This document shows positions 3,574 to 6,525 of a stretch of DNA of 6,525 nt, in pieces (position 1 is the first letter of the stretch; every line of letters starts with the position of its first letter). The DNA comes from Candidatus Melainabacteria bacterium (GTDB taxonomy: Bacteria > Cyanobacteriota > Vampirovibrionia > Obscuribacterales > Obscuribacteraceae), in the NCBI GenBank assembly GCA_003175915.1, contig PSRH01000257.1, positions 1-6,525 on the forward strand, in the 5' to 3' direction. Made by a program: the position numbers and the translations under genes. The notes beneath the pieces were generated by a model that did no database searches, had not been told where the DNA came from, and saw only the letters and a list, made by a program, of their open reading frames with translations.

Positions 3574-6525
3574 TTAGGTTACTCTGACTTGCATACCATT
3601 GACATTGGTTGTGAATTCATTGCGGTTAGGCGGATACTGAAGGTTATTCACATATTGCGCTTCCGCATATTGGATGTTCGCACACTGTTGAGCATCACGG
3701 ACTCTCTCGATAGCAACTAGTGTGTTGAGGAACTGGTCTTCGACTTGCAAGACATCGACACTATTGAACATCTTCTGATCTGGGGCACCAAGGTATTGAT
3801 TGACTGCATTGACAGCACCTGGCAGTTCATGCGCTCTCAACGAAGCAATTGCTGGCAACGAAGCAATTGCAATATTTTGTGCATTAAGCGGAACCCCGCT
3901 TTGAACAAGCTTGGTGACAAACTCTCTTCGCGGCACGACATGTTCGCCGCCCACAACCACACCATAAACTTGCTCGACAAGACCTATGTCTCCAGCACCG
4001 ATTTGATTAACTGAATAGCCGCAGTTGTTAACCATATAAGTCATTGTCTGAACATTATTAGCTAGATTTGCCGGTGTCGAGAATTCTGCTGCCCGCGCAA
4101 TCATGGCGCCTGCTTCAGGTTGAGCCAGGCGAGCAGCAGGTAAATTGACTACGCTCTGTATCATGGCTTGTGTTGCATCGTTACCAACCGCGTTAACAGC
4201 AGCAACAACATTCAAGAGGTGTTGTCCGGTTGCTCCACCGGTACCCCCGTTCCGCTGTATGGTCAGGATCGTCCTCACATCATCAGCTGGCAAGCTTTGC
4301 AGTTCTTGATTCAATCTGGCAGCATCCACTGGTCCACCGGTTGGGTCAATTCGTGCCGCTGCCACCGCTTGTAACGTACCAATCGAGGCAGCTACTGTCC
4401 TGAAGTCATGACGGGCTACTTCTGCATTGGCTAAGACGTTGACGATTTCCGTTGTTACGGCAGTGCCCGCATTCATCGACTGGAACTGGATTACTCTTTC
4501 AACGATTTGTTTAGTTGGTGCAACACCGGCTGGAGCCACATAACGATCGATTACTTCAAATTGGGTATCGGTCATGCCACCAGTCCAACCGCCTGCGTGC
4601 AGGTAGTTCACCCGCGCGGTGACATTGCCCAATCGGCCAGCATCGAAATTATGAGTGCCTGGATCTACCAACGCGTCTCCTACAAGGCGTACTGCCTGTC
4701 CATGATCTCGCAATCCCAAATCGCTAACAACGCGTCCAACCGTCGAGACGTAATCTGTCAGAGTAACGCCGTTCAATCCCATCACAGCATTTCCGCCGTT
4801 CTCGGCAACCGCAACGATGACGCGGCGGATATCCGGAGACATACCTTGTAGATTGTCATCCACTCTGCCCTGGCCTTGTTCATACATGGCTTGTGCCCAG
4901 CCTCCCGCCAGCGTTACGGCGCGCTGATAGGTCGGTCCACTTAGTGCGCCAAAGTCTCTGTGTCCTGATAAGACAGCAGCGTTATGAACGAATACGTCGC
5001 GATCAGGTCCGGTCAATCCACCTGCATCAGCAGCAGCATTGGCAAGCACAATACCGTGAATTGAATCTCTGCGGGAAATGACCGAAGCGGCGTTGGTGCC
5101 AACGGGCACCACATCTAAAACTGCTCCATAAGCGGACGATGTAACTTGTCCCACAGTCACACCGGCTGCACCGGCAATACTGGCTAAGTGGCTGATGTGA
5201 TCCGGCGTATAATTCGGCAATATAACAGCTCCATGTTTGGCGGCAGCCATGAAGTCTGCATCGTTAAGCTGAGCGTCGGTAAAATTAGCAGCGGCATTAA
5301 GGACATTTGGATCATCCCAGGTGCTTCTCACAAAGCCACCGCCAACAACTCTCTGCAATCCCACCCCGGCTGTATGAGCATTGATATTGCCACCGCCATC
5401 TAGCGCAACCCCTACCACTCTGCTTATGCGACCAGCCATATCTCCCACGCGGCCATAGCCACCCGACTGCAGCGCCACGGCCTCATTGACTATCTCAGGT
5501 CCATAGGCGATACCGGGAGCCTCTCTCGCCAGAGTCGCGTAACCATGCACGGTGCTTCCTGGTAGACCTCTGATTTGTGTCGCCACGTAGCCGTTAGCAT
5601 CATGTCCGCCGGTGCGCAGGGCCTCTACCATTGGATCGGCATCGTAAGCATCCACCATCGAGGCAACCGCAAAACCAGCCTGCGCAGCGTTCGAACCATT
5701 TAACTCAGCCCGGCTGGCAGCGGCGACAGTCATCTCGTTGATCCCTCGGCCAGAGGCAATGACTCGCTGGCAAACGCGCTTGCTTCCCTGGGTTCCGGCG
5801 CCTCCGGCGGCTACGACCTGTCTTGCCACTCCCATGTTATAAGCGTTGATGTCACCGGCCGCCCAGCCACCGACATCAGGATTAGCATCGAGCATTGTCT
5901 CAGCAAGCTGAGCATCCGCGTCAGATATGTTGTTGAATCCTGTAACTTGTGCTGCCCTGAGTGCACCGAAAATTCTTTGTGGCGTCAGGTTGTTATGCCC
6001 AGCTGCATCATTAATTGCTAGATTATACACATGGCCAGCAAACCCCTCAGCACCAAGAGCGGCTGGCGGCACGCGCTGTTCTTTCATGCAAGCGACGGCT
6101 CGAGCAGCGGTTTCTATGGAATTCGCTAAAGTGGCGCCGCCGCCTATTGGCCCCGGTGTGCGGTGGGCCACAGCAGCAGGCGTAGCCATCATACCTCTGA
6201 TGGCACCGAATGCGGCATCGTGACGAATGCCCTGCGTGCGAGCGAGATTATCAGTTTGGTTGACATAGGCTTCCCACTCTTCACAGGTGAGTGCTTCCGC
6301 TTCACCAGTGCCAAGCAAGCCAACACCCACAGCAGCAGCAGCCCTTTGTCGATCTGGAGTGCTGCTGGCAATAGCCCGTCCAAGTGCAGCGGTGTAGCCG
6401 GGCGTCCCGTGTGCGTGTCCCTGCGCTTCAACGCCGCGTCTGAGGCTGTTTTCCATGGCATTGTAAGCGGCACCAAGCGCCTGACCTCTGAGTTTTGATC
6501 CATCTGGGCTGGCAGCATAGGCTGC
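3574..6525 (-). CDS. Very large Ala/Gly/Val-rich, Lys-poor repeat protein, unknown function (5' end outside window)
   Basis: The frame is open from the window edge to the TAA at 3574-3576, giving 983 residues. The first Met in view (6456-6454) is preceded by 23 open codons (AAYAASPDGSKLRGQ...), so it is not the likely start. Residues below are counted from that Met. The protein is dominated by Ala, Gly, Val and Asn, with only six Lys and five Cys in 960 residues, unlike the Lys-rich TPR neighbours. It appears mostly helical: short amphipathic helices are broken by Gly-rich turns. Degenerate units of about 20 residues start with a Gly-hydrophobic pair, clearest as G-x-A-x4-I-V at 315, 644 and 664. 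GGW occurs at 196, 518 and 622. From about 890 the composition changes to a Gln/Asn/Tyr-richer tail. No membrane segment, catalytic motif or nucleotide-binding motif is visible. A solenoid scaffold or surface/secreted structural protein is possible, but the family is not recognised, and the N-terminus needed to judge export is missing. Confidence 0.8.
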   Translation of the reverse strand, partial: AAYAASPDGSKLRGQALGAAYNAMENSLRRGVEAQGHAHGTPGYTAALGRAIASSTPDRQRAAAAVGVGLLGTGEAEALTCEEWEAYVNQTDNLARTQGIRHDAAFGAIRGMMATPAAVAHRTPGPIGGGATLANSIETAARAVACMKEQRVPPAALGAEGFAGHVYNLAINDAAGHNNLTPQRIFGALRAAQVTGFNNISDADAQLAETMLDANPDVGGWAAGDINAYNMGVARQVVAAGGAGTQGSKRVCQRVIASGRGINEMTVAAASRAELNGSNAAQAGFAVASMVDAYDADPMVEALRTGGHDANGYVATQIRGLPGSTVHGYATLAREAPGIAYGPEIVNEAVALQSGGYGRVGDMAGRISRVVGVALDGGGNINAHTAGVGLQRVVGGGFVRSTWDDPNVLNAAANFTDAQLNDADFMAAAKHGAVILPNYTPDHISHLASIAGAAGVTVGQVTSSAYGAVLDVVPVGTNAASVISRRDSIHGIVLANAAADAGGLTGPDRDVFVHNAAVLSGHRDFGALSGPTYQRAVTLAGGWAQAMYEQGQGRVDDNLQGMSPDIRRVIVAVAENGGNAVMGLNGVTLTDYVSTVGRVVSDLGLRDHGQAVRLVGDALVDPGTHNFDAGRLGNVTARVNYLHAGGWTGGMTDTQFEVIDRYVAPAGVAPTKQIVERVIQFQSMNAGTAVTTEIVNVLANAEVARHDFRTVAASIGTLQAVAAARIDPTGGPVDAARLNQELQSLPADDVRTILTIQRNGGTGGATGQHLLNVVAAVNAVGNDATQAMIQSVVNLPAARLAQPEAGAMIARAAEFSTPANLANNVQTMTYMVNNCGYSVNQIGAGDIGLVEQVYGVVVGGEHVVPRREFVTKLVQSGVPLNAQNIAIASLPAIASLRAHELPGAVNAVNQYLGAPDQKMFNSVDVLQVEDQFLNTLVAIERVRDAQQCANIQYAEAQYVNNLQYPPNRNEFTTNVNGMQVRVT
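3838..3873 (-). repeat. 18-nt in-frame tandem duplication inside the large repeat gene
   Basis: CAACGAAGCAATTGC occurs at 3838-3852 and again at 3856-3870, offset by exactly 18 nt (six codons). The last three bases of the 18-nt unit differ (TGG against AAT). On the minus strand it encodes the doubled IASL in IAIASLPAIASLRAHE near residues 862-877. Each copy contains the palindrome GCAATTGC. It looks like a recent slippage-type duplication that kept the frame. It is far too short and has too few copies to be a CRISPR or a mobile element. Confidence 0.7.
4408..4527 (-). repeat. Two adjacent 20-residue helical units in the large protein
   Basis: Residues 644-663 and 664-683 (counted from the first visible Met) begin GVAPTKQIVE and GTAVTTEIVN, sharing G-x-A-x4-I-V-[EN] at a spacing of exactly 20. 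A third copy of the same pattern, GIAYGPEIVN, starts at residue 315 (base 5514). Weaker relatives with G-hydrophobic-[ST] heads occur at about 432, 538, 563 and 627. The DNA of the copies is not alike, so this is an old, diverged protein repeat. Confidence 0.45.

Noticed and set aside
3838..3870. Paired 15-bp repeats as a CRISPR or attachment site
   Set aside because: Two copies separated by three bases within an intact coding frame; no spacers, cas genes or integrase.
4507..4851. 114-codon plus-strand frame antisense to the large gene, and similar shorter ones at 3745, 4168, 4893, 5188, 5927 and 6163
   Set aside because: They are antisense to a continuous 983-codon frame with consistent repeat structure; the products show no motif.
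6454..6456. ATG at 6456 as the start of the large minus-strand gene
   Set aside because: The frame remains open for all 23 codons between it and the window edge with similar Ala-rich coding character, so it is most likely an internal Met.
6189..6518. 109-codon minus-strand frame in another phase near the window end
   Set aside because: It overlaps the large gene on the same strand; the large gene frame continues through with consistent composition.

Overview
The window reads as bacterial chromosome of roughly balanced base composition, densely coded, with no rRNA, tRNA, CRISPR array, transposase, integrase or phage gene. The host cannot be fixed from this sequence. The combination of a TadG-like pilus-assembly protein with several TPR proteins of no clear enzyme context is reminiscent of environmental lineages with many TPR proteins, such as the Obscuribacterales/Melainabacteria relatives of cyanobacteria. 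That placement is a low-confidence impression, not a result.

Layout on the + strand: the last 30 codons of an upstream gene (1-90) are followed after 3 nt by a 438-residue TadG-like membrane-anchored protein (94-1410). A 165-nt gap carrying an imperfect hairpin and a -10-like hexamer leads to a soluble 215-residue TPR protein with an acidic tail (1576-2223). A 182-nt gap with a possible promoter leads to a 388-residue membrane-anchored TPR protein, probably starting at TTG (2406-3572). On the - strand, the rest of the window is one very large open frame whose stop (3574-3576) lies 1 nt from the stop of the second TPR gene. It stays open to the window edge, so its true start lies beyond 6525.

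How the parts relate: the first two frames look like one operon encoding Tad/Flp-type envelope components. The two TPR genes each have their own leader and probably act as protein-binding scaffolds, one cytoplasmic and one membrane-tethered; a functional link between them is inference only. The large minus-strand protein is the least explained item. It is rich in Ala, Gly, Val and Asn, has almost no Lys, and contains degenerate helical repeats of about 20 residues headed by a Gly-hydrophobic motif. I recognise no enzymatic motif in it and cannot name its family.
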